Part shown: piece after piece, positions 16,493 through 24,691 of the stretch
Layout of the letters: each line of letters opens with the position of its first letter
How positions within the stretch are numbered: the stretch's first letter is position 1
From: Cyanobium sp. Cruz CV13-4-11
GTDB lineage: Bacteria > Cyanobacteriota > Cyanobacteriia > PCC-6307 > Cyanobiaceae
Length of the DNA stretch: 36,735 nt
Reading direction: 5' to 3'
NCBI RefSeq assembly: GCF_024346055.1
Contig: NZ_JAGQCH010000027.1
Span: 1 to 36,735, forward strand
Made by a program: the position numbers and the translations under genes
The notes under the pieces: model-generated
What the model was told of the DNA's origin: nothing
Databases searched by the model: none
What the model saw: the letters and a program-made list of their open reading frames with translations, nothing else

Positions 16493-17339
16493 GGAAGCGG
16501 CCCGCCAGGGCCCGCAGGGTGAGCCAGCGCTGGGCCGGCGGACAGTGGCGCCAGAGGATGGCGGCCACCGCCGGCAGGTAGAGGTGGGACTTGGGGTGGA
16601 AGAAGGTGAACAGCAGACCCCGCAGGCTGCCCAGGGGCAGAAGCTTCTGCTCATCCCCGAAGTCGTTGAGGACCACGACCCCCGGGGTCACGCGGGCGTC
16701 GATGCCCTGGCGGACCGCCCGCATCACCCACTCGGAATCGGCGTGGTAGTGGGGCAGCCAGCGGGCGTCGTAGAGGCCGACACGGCGGAAGACCTCCTGA
16801 CAGATCAGCACGCCGTTCCCCGGCATCGCCTCGGCCTCGAGCACCTCGGCGGCCGTCAGCGCCGGATCCAGCTGACTGGCCAGGTCGTCGTGGTGGGCCA
16901 GGCGCAGGAAACGGTCCGTGCCCCAGTCGGTGCGGGTGCCCAGGGCCCAGATCCGCCCAGGCTCGGCCAGAAGATCGATGCGGCTGCCCAGGATCCCGCA
17001 GTCGTGGCGCTGGGCCAGGGCCACCATCCGCTCCACATAATCCTCAGAAACCACCGCGTCGTCGTTGATGGTGAGCACGTAGTCGGTGCCGGCCGCCAGG
17101 GCGCGCCGGACGCCCCGGTTGGTGGCACCGGCCCAGAAATCCCGGTCGCCGGCAGCCACCACCGTCACCTGCGGATGCCGCTGGCAGATCGCTGCCACGG
17201 TGCCATCGCTGGACTGGGAATCCACCACCACGATCCTCAGGGCCGGATAGGTCTGGGCCGCCATGCGCTCCAGGAATCGCAGGGTGAGCTCGCGACGGTT
17301 GCGGGTGGGCACCACGGCGGTGACCAGCGGCAGGGTCAT
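16476..17339 (-). CDS. Glycosyltransferase family 2
   Basis: 287 residues from the ATG at 17339, which overlaps the stop of the upstream helicase gene by 4 bp (ATGA); the open frame itself extends further as a helicase shadow. Motifs: VTAVVPTRNRRELTLRFLERM, RIVVVDSQSSDGT, FWAGATNRGVRRAL, and the metal-binding YVLTINDDAVV. Further on are GNGVLICQEVF and RWLPHYHADSEWVMRAV. It is another soluble GT-A transferase of the rhamnosyl/glycosyl type. Being coupled to pcrA by overlap, it probably depends on that transcript. Substrate unknown. Confidence 0.87.
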   Translation of the reverse strand: MTLPLVTAVVPTRNRRELTLRFLERMAAQTYPALRIVVVDSQSSDGTVAAICQRHPQVTVVAAGDRDFWAGATNRGVRRALAAGTDYVLTINDDAVVSEDYVERMVALAQRHDCGILGSRIDLLAEPGRIWALGTRTDWGTDRFLRLAHHDDLASQLDPALTAAEVLEAEAMPGNGVLICQEVFRRVGLYDARWLPHYHADSEWVMRAVRQGIDARVTPGVVVLNDFGDEQKLLPLGSLRGLLFTFFHPKSHLYLPAVAAILWRHCPPAQRWLTLRALAGRFLRMKR

Positions 17340-19729
17340 ACCGGTTCGATCGGAGCCAGGCGCGGATCGAGGATCTTCGGCCCCATGCCCTCGAACTTCA
17401 CGGCGATGGACGTCTTCTCTCCGCTGCCGAACAGATGGGTGACGTGGCCCTCGCCGAAGCTGCTGTGCCGCACCCGATCCCCGACGGCCCAGGCTCGGAC
17501 CGCGCTGCGGCGCCGCACCGCATTGGCGGGATCGCCGGCCGCCCCTCCAGCCGCGACCCGCTGGCTGTCGTCCCGGTCGACCCGGGTGAGCCGCTCCAGC
17601 CGCTGCTCCCGGCGCAGGGCCGCGCCGCCGCTGCGGGGGATGTCGCCCTGCAGCAGGGCCTCGGGCAGCTCGGAGAGAAACACCGAGGGCACCGCCGGCT
17701 CCCGCATGCCGCCCCAGAGCCGCCGTTCGCTGGCGTGGGAAAGGAAGAGCCGTTCCTTGGCCCGGGTGATCCCCACATAACAAAGACGGCGCTCCTCCTC
17801 GAGGGCGGCGGGGTCCTCCAGGGAGCGGTAGCTGGGGAACAGGCCCTGCTCCAGCCCCACCAGGAAGACCACCGGGAACTCCAGCCCCTTGCTGGCGTGC
17901 AGGGTCATCAGGGTGACCCGGTCGGCCTCGGTGTCCTTGCTGTCGGCATCGCTGGCCAGGGCGGCGGAGGCCAGGAACCCTTCCAGCGAGCCCTCCTCGT
18001 TCTCCTCCTGGTACTGGAGGGCCGCATTCACCAGCTCCTGCAGGTTGCGGCGCCGCTCCTCCGATTCGTCGGTGGCTTCGGCCAGCAGCTCGGCCAGGTA
18101 GCCGCTCTGCTCCATCACCCGCTGCACCAGCTCGGAGGGGGGAGCATCCTGCAGGCGACGGCTCAGGTCGGAGATCAGCTCCTGGAACTGGAGGACGCCT
18201 CTGGCGGAACGGCCGGCGAGGGAGCGCACCGCCTCCGGATCGCTCACCACCTCCCACAGGGGCAGCCCCAGCTGGTTGGCCGCATCGGTGAGCCGCTCGA
18301 TGGTGGTCTTGCCGATGCCCCGCCGGGGCACGTTCAGCACCCGCAGCAGGCTGACGGTGTCGGCCGGGTTGACCAGCAGGCGCAAATAAGCGAGCACATC
18401 CTTGATCTCGCGGCGGTCGTAGAAGCGCAGGCCCCCCACGACGATGTAGGGCAGGCCCCAGCGCACCAGCGATTCCTCCATGGCGCGGGACTGGGCGTTG
18501 GTGCGGTAGAGCACGGCCATGTCTCCCCAGCGCAGCTCCGGGTGGGCCGCCTCCAGCATCCGCATCCGATGCACCACCGCCTCGGCCTCGGCGATCTCGT
18601 CGTCGCAGCGGGTGAGGCTGATGGGCTCCCCCTCGCCGCGGGTGGGCCGCAGCACCTTGTCGATGCGCTCGCTGTTGTTGGCGATCAGGGCGTTCGCCGC
18701 CTCCAGGATCGTGGCGGTGGAGCGGTAGTTCTCCTCCAGCTTCACCATCGTGCCGGTGGCCCCGTCGAGGGAGCCGTCGCCGAACTCCTTCTGGAACCCC
18801 ATCAGGATCGTGAAGTCGGCGGCCCGGAAGCTGTAGATGCTCTGGTCGGCGTCGCCCACCACGAACACGGAGCGGCCCTCCCAGTCGTCGAAGTGCTCGG
18901 GGGGATGGCCGTTGGCCACCAGCAGCTTGATCAGGTCGTACTGGGTGCGGTTGGTGTCCTGGTATTCGTCCACCAGCACGTGGCGGAAGCGGCGGTGCCA
19001 GTAGTGGCGGATCTGCTCGTTCTGCTGCAGCAGCTGCACGGGCATCAGCAGCAGGTCGTCAAAATCGAGGGCATTGTTGGCCGCCAGGGCACGGCGGTAA
19101 CGGCGGTAGGCCTCGGCCTCATGCTTGCCCCGGGGGCCGGCATGCTCCTCCTCGAGGCGCTCGGGCAGCCAGCCCTGGTTCTTGGCGCTGCTGATCGCCC
19201 AGCGCACCTTCTTCGGCTCGAAGCGCTTGGGATCGAGCTGCATCTCCTGGGTGACAATCTCCTTGACCAGGCTCTGGGCGTCGCTCTCGTCGTAGATGGA
19301 GAACTGGCGCGTCCAGGTAAGCCCCTCGGGGTCGCGGTACTTGTCGATATCGAAGCGGAGCAGCCGGGCGAACAGGGCGTGGAAGGTGCCGATCCAGAGG
19401 TCCTTGATCACCTCCCGGTAGATGCGGCTGCGCAGCTGCTTCTGCTCGCGGGCCGGCAGGGTGCTCCAGGGCTGGCCGAACTGGCTCTGGGCGAGGCGCT
19501 GGGCCAGCAGGACCTCCAGCCGCTCCTTCATCTCTCGGGCGGCCTTGTTGGTGAAGGTGACGGCCAGCACCTGGGCCGGGTCCACCCCGTGGTGGCCGAT
19601 CAGGTGGGCGATGCGGTGGGTGAGCGCCCGGGTCTTGCCGCTGCCGGCACCGGCGACCACCAGCAATGGACCGGTGTGGTGATCGACCGCCCGACGCTGG
19701 GCCTCGTTCAGACCGGCCAGAAAACTCAC
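17336..19729 (-). CDS. pcrA: ATP-dependent 3'-5' DNA helicase, PcrA/UvrD family
   Basis: 797 residues, superfamily 1A helicase for nucleotide-excision repair, replication restart and removal of recombinase. Motifs in order: Q-motif region LNEAQRRAV, Walker A AGAGSGKT (26-33), Walker B VLVDEYQDTN, motif III GDADQSIYSFRAA, motif IV YRTNAQSRAMEE, motif V TLMTLHASKGLEFPVVFL, and motif VI RRLCYVGITRAKERL. The C-terminus ends in a Tudor-like domain (WAVGDRVRHSSFGEGHVTHLF...), which in PcrA contacts RNA polymerase. The length is slightly above the 720-750 usual for the family. UvrD and PcrA cannot be distinguished by sequence here; the Tudor ending favours the PcrA name. Confidence 0.95.
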   Translation of the reverse strand: MSFLAGLNEAQRRAVDHHTGPLLVVAGAGSGKTRALTHRIAHLIGHHGVDPAQVLAVTFTNKAAREMKERLEVLLAQRLAQSQFGQPWSTLPAREQKQLRSRIYREVIKDLWIGTFHALFARLLRFDIDKYRDPEGLTWTRQFSIYDESDAQSLVKEIVTQEMQLDPKRFEPKKVRWAISSAKNQGWLPERLEEEHAGPRGKHEAEAYRRYRRALAANNALDFDDLLLMPVQLLQQNEQIRHYWHRRFRHVLVDEYQDTNRTQYDLIKLLVANGHPPEHFDDWEGRSVFVVGDADQSIYSFRAADFTILMGFQKEFGDGSLDGATGTMVKLEENYRSTATILEAANALIANNSERIDKVLRPTRGEGEPISLTRCDDEIAEAEAVVHRMRMLEAAHPELRWGDMAVLYRTNAQSRAMEESLVRWGLPYIVVGGLRFYDRREIKDVLAYLRLLVNPADTVSLLRVLNVPRRGIGKTTIERLTDAANQLGLPLWEVVSDPEAVRSLAGRSARGVLQFQELISDLSRRLQDAPPSELVQRVMEQSGYLAELLAEATDESEERRRNLQELVNAALQYQEENEEGSLEGFLASAALASDADSKDTEADRVTLMTLHASKGLEFPVVFLVGLEQGLFPSYRSLEDPAALEEERRLCYVGITRAKERLFLSHASERRLWGGMREPAVPSVFLSELPEALLQGDIPRSGGAALRREQRLERLTRVDRDDSQRVAAGGAAGDPANAVRRRSAVRAWAVGDRVRHSSFGEGHVTHLFGSGEKTSIAVKFEGMGPKILDPRLAPIEPV

Positions 19730-19881
19730 AGGCTCCGGCGCAGAGGTTTCATTTTTGACGTTAGCAGCCCCACCTGATCATCGTGCTGACCGGATCAGAT
19801 GCAGGAGAAATCCATAGAACTAGCGACCTTAATTGACTCAAAGACACTTGATCATCAGCCCTCCATTGAAGGCCATAACCA
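19730..19881. other. Intergenic space between pcrA and the ABC exporter
   Basis: 152 bp upstream of pcrA and downstream of the ABC gene, both on the minus strand. It is lower in G+C than the flanks. It should contain the pcrA promoter. I see no terminator hairpin with a T tract and no RNA gene. Confidence 0.35.
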
Positions 19882-21717
19882 TCAGCCAAGCGGACTGGAC
19901 AGTCGCCGCTCAAATGAAGCCAGGTCGTTGAACGTATCGGAGTGTTGCCGCAGTTGGTCGAAGGTGCCGGAAGCCTTGATGCGACCGGCTTCGAATTCAA
20001 AGATGCAATCAGAGCGCATCACCGTAGAGAGGCGATGGGCGATCACCACCAGGGTGCAGCGGCGGCCAATCACCTCAATGGCATCCATCACCTCGGATTC
20101 GGTGCGGTTATCAAGTGCGCTTGTGGCCTCATCCAGCACCAGGAACTTGGAATTACGGTAGAAGGCACGTGCCAGGGCCAGCCGTTGCCGCTGCCCGCCG
20201 GACAGCCGGATGCCGTTGTCGCCGATCGGCGTGAACAGGCCAAGCGGAAGCTCGGCGACGATATCGGCTAGCTGCGCGGCCTGGAGGGCCTCCCAGACCC
20301 GCATCTGATCGACCGCATCTACCTCCTCGGCAAAGGCGATGTTCTCGATGATGTTGCCATTCAAAAGATTGATGGCCTGGGGTACGTAGGCGCAGTTTGC
20401 CTGCCAAGCCGGAACATCGGCGTCGACGACTTCAATGCCATCCAGCTTGAGGGTGCCGGAGCTGGGCCGCAACAGGCAGAGAAGCTGGTTGGCCGTTGTT
20501 GTCTTGCCGCTGCCCGTAGCACCGACGAAAGCCACCCGGGAGCCAACGGGAATCGACATTGAGATGTCATGGAGGACATTCACATCGGAACCGGGATAGC
20601 GGTAACTGACGTTGCTGAGGCGGATCGCCCGTTTCGGCATCACCCCATCCGGGGAGGGCACCCCTTCGGAGCGGATGGTGAGCCGTCCCTCGGGCAATTC
20701 GATCAACTTGAGGGTCTCCTCGAGGTCGGGCAGGCCCGCCCGCAAGGAGGTGATGGCCCGGAAACTGTCCTGAAGGGGGGGGGTGAGCTTGAGGGAGGTG
20801 ACAGCCACGGTGGCCAGGAACGGAATGATCTTCAGCAGCGCGCCCGGATCGGGATTGGCCAACAAGGGCAGCATGCCCGCCGCGAAGATCATTGTGATTC
20901 CCAGGGGTTCGATCAACGCCCGTGGTGTTTCCGGCAGGACATCCGCCTTCCAGATGAACGGAACCGTGTCAAGGCCCGCCTCCTGATAATGGCGCTCGAA
21001 GTAGGGCTCCGAGCCGGTGAGCTGCACATCGAGGATTGTGCGCATCGATTCGGAGAGAATCGTGTTGGTGCGGACCTCGAGTAGGATTCTTTGCCGTGCC
21101 GCAAAGCGCAGAAAAGGGGTGATGGCCGTGGAGATCAGAAGGTAACCAGCCAGAAGCCCCAGGATCAACACGACAGCCAGCAACTTTCCGACGATCAGCA
21201 TGCCCGCGGAGAGCAGGGTGATCACAAACACACCACTGGCCAACTGCAGCAGCGGCAACACGACAATGTCCGCGACACGCGACACATTGATCAACACCTT
21301 CGCGGAAATGTCTAAATTCGACTCGCCCAGAAAATAGACGTAGGGCTGGGCAATCAACTTCCGCTGAGCCATGTCGGAAAGATCACGCCAGATCAACGCC
21401 TTCAGCCGCAGCTGGAAGGCCCGCAGCAGAAGTTTTGAAAGCGAAGAGAACCAGGCAGCGGCCACAAAGGCCACCACCAGCACCACAACCTTGACCCGGG
21501 GGTCTTCCGGAACCAAACCTTCCCAGGGGATGGAAGGACGATTCTCACCACCAACGACCACCGTGAACAGGCGGGCCACCAGGGCCACCACGACCAGATC
21601 AGCAATTCCGGCGAGAATTGCCAGGGGAATCAGCCGGATCAACGCGCGCTTACGGCGCGTCGGCAATTGGGCCAGAAGCCGCACCAAACTCTTGAAGGTT
21701 TGGCTTTTGCGAAACAT
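19882..21717 (-). CDS. ABC transporter, fused membrane and ATPase domains (MsbA/lipid or polysaccharide exporter type)
   Basis: 611 residues from the ATG at 21717 (MFRKSQTF...); a GTG at 21771, nine bases after the preceding gene, would add 18 residues. The N-terminal half has about six hydrophobic segments (ILAGIADLVVVALVARLF, VVVLVVAFVAAAWF and so on) forming one type-IV membrane domain. The nucleotide-binding domain begins near 370: Walker A GATGSGKTT, signature LSGGQRQRLALARA, Walker B FLVLDEATSALD, and switch histidine IAHRLST. As a homodimeric half-transporter it probably exports a lipid-linked or peptide substrate; next to glycosyltransferase genes, a glycolipid is a reasonable inference. 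G+C is moderately low. Confidence 0.88.
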   Translation of the reverse strand: MFRKSQTFKSLVRLLAQLPTRRKRALIRLIPLAILAGIADLVVVALVARLFTVVVGGENRPSIPWEGLVPEDPRVKVVVLVVAFVAAAWFSSLSKLLLRAFQLRLKALIWRDLSDMAQRKLIAQPYVYFLGESNLDISAKVLINVSRVADIVVLPLLQLASGVFVITLLSAGMLIVGKLLAVVLILGLLAGYLLISTAITPFLRFAARQRILLEVRTNTILSESMRTILDVQLTGSEPYFERHYQEAGLDTVPFIWKADVLPETPRALIEPLGITMIFAAGMLPLLANPDPGALLKIIPFLATVAVTSLKLTPPLQDSFRAITSLRAGLPDLEETLKLIELPEGRLTIRSEGVPSPDGVMPKRAIRLSNVSYRYPGSDVNVLHDISMSIPVGSRVAFVGATGSGKTTTANQLLCLLRPSSGTLKLDGIEVVDADVPAWQANCAYVPQAINLLNGNIIENIAFAEEVDAVDQMRVWEALQAAQLADIVAELPLGLFTPIGDNGIRLSGGQRQRLALARAFYRNSKFLVLDEATSALDNRTESEVMDAIEVIGRRCTLVVIAHRLSTVMRSDCIFEFEAGRIKASGTFDQLRQHSDTFNDLASFERRLSSPLG

Positions 21718-21780
21718 CTGGTCGGACTTTTGCGGGAATCGTACCCGTGCAGCCAGAAGGGCCGCCCCCACTCCAGCCAG

Positions 21781-22815
21781 TCAGTTCAGTGATCGCCACA
21801 TGGCCGAAAACCGCCGCCGCCACTGGTCGATCCGCACGGCCAGCAGGGGAGGCGAGCGCAGCGGTGACGCCCCCTCCAGCAGCAGGTGGGTCCAGTGGGC
21901 ATCGATGGCCTCCAGGGCCGAATGCCAGCGCTCCTGAAGCACCGGCTCGCTGCTGGCTTCCAGCAGGCTGGCGAGCCGGGCCGGCGGCGGCAGCCAGGCC
22001 AGCGGGTCGGCCACCGCCGCCTGAATCCTCTCCAAATCATGCTCCAGGCTGCCGCAGCCGATCTGGTGGCCCACCACCCCAGGATCGAGGCTATCGGCCA
22101 GGGCGTGGTTGAGGCTGCTGAACACCACACAGCCGCAGGCCATCGCCTCCAGCGGCGGCAGGCCGAAACCCTCGCTCACCCCCCGGCCGCGCCAGTAGTC
22201 GGCGGAGTCGTACAGGACGACGGCCGCACTGTTGAACAGATCCACCAGATCGTCCACCCAGCCGCTCTGGACCTCCACCCGCAACCCGCGCCGGCGCAGG
22301 GCCGGCACCAGCTGTTCCAGAAGGTAGTCGCTGCTTTTGCGCTGCTGCACCAGAACGTCGATGGGGCGCCCGCAGCCCACGGGGGCCGCCCGGTTGCCCC
22401 GCTCCAGCCACTGGGGCTGGAGCGCGTTCGGCACCAGGAACAAGGGATTGCGGGGGGCCCGGTCGCCCCAGTAGCCAAGGGTGTTGCGGCTCACCGCCAG
22501 AAGCGGCACGCCGGGGGGCAGAGAGAACCCGTAGCCGCTGCTGTGGGCGTGGTACGCCAGGGGCCTGCCCCGCAGTCGCCGCAGCAGGCGGGGCACGTCG
22601 AACCCCCAGCTGACGATCCAGAGGGCGTCCCCGGGCGCCCTCTCCCGGGCCAGCAGATCATCCAGGAACGGGTGGTCGGGCTCCCGCTGCCGGTAGGTGA
22701 CCACCTCGGTGGGGGTCAGCTGGGACGTCAGCCGTGCGGTCTGCAGTTCCACCAGCAGACCGCCGCCGCGAAAGCGACCGGTGGTGCCGGGGAGCAGGAA
22801 ACGGATCGGACGCAC
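21781..22815 (-). CDS. Glycosyltransferase, GT-B fold (GT4-like)
   Basis: 344 residues from GTG 22815. The C-terminal half has the typical donor-binding region: VSEGFGLPPLEAMACGCVVFSSLNHALAD contains the E-x7-E motif. Before it are FNSAAVVLYDSADYWRGRG and AVSRNTLGYWG. A start is hard to fix. The frame remains open through the left end of the adjacent insertion sequence to a TTG at 22992, but residues before about 22855 would be IS sequence. GTG 22815 is the first usable codon inside native DNA. The IS (from 22860) separates this gene from the heme oxygenase gene that originally lay immediately upstream. It lies 63 bp ahead of the ABC exporter and may be co-transcribed with it. Confidence 0.8.
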   Translation of the reverse strand: MRPIRFLLPGTTGRFRGGGLLVELQTARLTSQLTPTEVVTYRQREPDHPFLDDLLARERAPGDALWIVSWGFDVPRLLRRLRGRPLAYHAHSSGYGFSLPPGVPLLAVSRNTLGYWGDRAPRNPLFLVPNALQPQWLERGNRAAPVGCGRPIDVLVQQRKSSDYLLEQLVPALRRRGLRVEVQSGWVDDLVDLFNSAAVVLYDSADYWRGRGVSEGFGLPPLEAMACGCVVFSSLNHALADSLDPGVVGHQIGCGSLEHDLERIQAAVADPLAWLPPPARLASLLEASSEPVLQERWHSALEAIDAHWTHLLLEGASPLRSPPLLAVRIDQWRRRFSAMWRSLN

Positions 22816-22855
22816 GCGGATCGGGGTGGCGGCGGCCGCCGAAGGCCTGGGAAAC

Positions 22856-22859
22856 CTAG
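22856..22859. repeat. Left CTAG target-site duplication of the insertion sequence
   Basis: CTAG borders the left inverted end (in CCTAGG 22855-22860). The same four bases border the right end at 24692-24695, consistent with a 4-bp target duplication. Because CTAG is palindromic, chance cannot be fully excluded. Confidence 0.7.
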
Positions 22860-22877
22860 GAGGCTGTTGCGCATAGA
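22860..22877. repeat. Left terminal inverted repeat of the IS
   Basis: GAGGCTGTTGCGCATAGA; pairs with the reverse complement of 24674-24691 at 14 of 18 positions. The identical blocks are GAG, TGTTGC and ATAGA. Confidence 0.8.
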
Positions 22878-22913
22878 TCACTGCCGACCCTCTCCACAGA
22901 CGCCCATGAATCT

Positions 22914-22946
22914 GCCCAGATCCCTGTGACTGCAATCGATCTGGGC
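22914..22946 (+). promoter_or_regulatory. Perfect 9-bp inverted repeat just before the transposase start
   Basis: GCCCAGATC (22914-22922) and GATCTGGGC (22938-22946) form a perfect stem with a 15-base loop, 13 bases before the transposase ATG. In several IS elements a stem at this place blocks translation of transposase from read-through transcripts. That role here is an inference from position. Confidence 0.45.
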
Positions 22947-22959
22947 GAGAGAATGGGTC

Positions 22960-24531
22960 ATGCAGAAGCGCAAGACCTTTCGCCCCTGGCAACCGGAGCA
23001 GACCACCCTGCTGCCGCCATCGCCGAGGGAGTGGCTTTCAGAAGACCACCAGGTGTATTTCCTGCTGGATCTGGTGGATGAGCTGGATCTCTCACAGGTC
23101 CTGATTCCCGCTTATGCCAAGGATCCTCGTGGGGAGAAGGGCTTTGACCCCAGGATGTAGGCGAAGCCTTCCGCGCAGCGGTTGACGATGCTGCTGCTCT
23201 ACGCCTACTGCGTGGGCACCGTCTCTTCCCGCAAGATCGAGCGCGCCTGTTACGAGGATCTGGCGTTCCGGGTGCTGACCAGCAACCAGCAGCCGGACCA
23301 CAGCCGCATCAGCGAGTTCCGCCGCCGCAACCTTGAGGCCCTTAGCGAGCTGTTTGTGCAGATTCTGCGGCTCTGCCAGAAGGCCGGGATGGTGAGCCTG
23401 GGCCTTGTAGCACTCGATGGCACCAAGGTGCAGGCCAATGCCTCCAAACACAAAGCGATGAGCCATGAGCGGATGCTCAAAGCCGAGGCCCAGCTGGAGA
23501 AGGAGATCAATGCCTTGATGCGTAAGGCCGAGATCCTGGATGCCCAGGAGGATCGCCGTTACGGCAAGAGCAACCGCGGCAGTGATCTGCCGGACGAACT
23601 GCGGCGGCGTCAGGACCGCCTGGCCAGGATCCGTCAGGCCCGCAAGGAAATGGAAGCGGAAACCATCGCTGCAGCAGCACGGCACCGGCGCGAGGAAGCA
23701 GAAGCGGCCCGGGCCAAAGCGGCTGCCGCCCGGGAATCAGATGCACCGGCAGCTGAGCAGGCCGATCTGAACAAGAAAGCAGAGGCAGCAGCGGCCAAGG
23801 CAAAAGCCGCGCAGGAGAAGGCCATCAAGGCTGCTGAGGATGCCGGTGTGGAACCGCCGGATCTGGAGCCCTTGGCACCTGAGGCGATGCCACGCCGTGG
23901 TCTGGCGAGAATGGCTGACGGCACACCGACCACCAAGACCCAGCGCAATTTCACCGACCCCGACAGCCATCTCATGAAGTCAGATGGTCACTACATCCAG
24001 GGCTACAACTGCCAGCTGGCGGTCGACAGCGATCACCAGGTGATCGTGGCGACTGGCGTGAGCAACCAGCCGCCGGATGTCGAGCACCTGGAGCCCATGC
24101 TGCAGCGGATCGCTGCCAGCGCCGGGACCTTGCCGACGGTGATGACGATGGATGCGGGCTACTGGAGCGAAGACAACGCCAAGGCCTGCGCTGATCAGGG
24201 CATTGATGCGTACATCGCCACCGGCCGCTTGCCGCATGGGCAGCCACCACCGCCAAAGCGCGGACCGCTGCCAAAGAACGCCGACGCCAAGACCCGCATG
24301 GCCCGCAAGCTGAGAAGCAAGAAGGGATCGAGGATCTATGCCAGGCGCAAAGCGATCGTAGAGCCCGTGAACGGGCAGATCAAGGAAGCCCGGGGCCTAC
24401 GGCGTTTGTTGTTACGGGGGCTGGAGAAGGTGAACGGAGAGTGGCACCTGATTGCCGCCACCCACAACCTGTTGAAGTTGTTCAGGTTCAGGCGATCACA
24501 ACAACAGGCGCTGGTGGCGGCATCGGGATGA
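22960..24531 (+). pseudogene. IS1182-like transposase, interrupted by a 24-nt insertion with an in-frame stop
   Basis: The two parts (22960-23160 and 23182-24531) are in the same frame. Part one is the DUF772-type N-terminus (KRKTFRPWQPEQTTLLPPSP... to GFDPRM). Part two holds LLLYAYCVGTVSSRKIERACYEDLAF; the first catalytic Asp in VALDGTKVQANASKHKAMSHERM; a long Ala/Glu/Lys-rich coiled coil (about residues 95-220 of this part); the second Asp in MTMDAGYWSEDN; and the Glu in AIVEPVNGQIKEARGLRRLL. Between them are TAG and seven foreign codons. Removing 23158-23181 yields ...DPRM-LTMLLLYAYC..., which aligns without gaps to IS1182 family members as I remember them. Unless TAG is suppressed or translation restarts at TTG 23182, no full transposase is made. 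Confidence 0.88.
23158..23181 (+). repeat. 24-nt small mobile repeat-like insertion (two consecutive mini-hairpins)
   Basis: The element reads as two 12-base halves: TAGGCGAAGCCT, then TCCGCGCAGCGG. Each half is one T plus an 11-base hairpin: AGGC-GAA-GCCT and CCGC-GCA-GCGG. Both loops are GNA triloops closed by C-G pairs (GC-GNA-GC), a class known to give unusually stable mini-hairpins in DNA. The exact boundaries are ambiguous by up to 2 bp, because GT before it (23156-23158 context) is repeated at its end (23181-23182); this could be a 2-bp target repeat around a 22-nt core. Length and build recall the small dispersed repeats described in filamentous cyanobacteria. Membership in a known family is untested. 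Confidence 0.75.
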
Positions 24532-24691
24532 TGCGCAGCAGCAGCAGCCCTGGCCGGTGTGGCCGGGGCTGATTCAGGCCCATCGATGGGCATGCTCAGC
24601 AGAACACCAGAGCCTCAGCAGCGATGAAGTAGTTCAACGCGGCCAGGATTCGCCGTGCTCAGAGGCTCAATGCTCTATTGGCAACAAACTC
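24532..24691. other. Non-coding right end of the IS
   Basis: 160 bp between the transposase stop and the right inverted end. It contains an imperfect hairpin CCCTGGCC/GGCCGGGG at about 24548-24568 (one G-T pair) without a T tract. No passenger gene is seen. Confidence 0.6.
24674..24691. repeat. Right terminal inverted repeat of the IS
   Basis: TCTATTGGCAACAAACTC, the imperfect inverted partner of the left end. It is followed directly by CTAG (24692-24695), of which 24692-24694 is the stop codon of the heme oxygenase gene. Confidence 0.8.

Larger units (their letters stand above)
22860..24691 (+). mobile_element. IS1182-like insertion sequence, 1832 bp, carrying a nested small insertion
   Basis: The ends form imperfect 18-bp inverted repeats: GAGGCTGTTGCGCATAGA on the left, and GAGTTTGTTGCCAATAGA read inward from the right (14 of 18 identical). 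CTAG lies just outside both ends. It encodes one DDE transposase of the IS1182 type (DUF772-like N-terminus), interrupted by an in-frame TAG that belongs to a 24-nt insertion. It sits between the 3' end of heme oxygenase and the 5' end of a glycosyltransferase gene. The length is within the range of the family. Confidence 0.88.
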
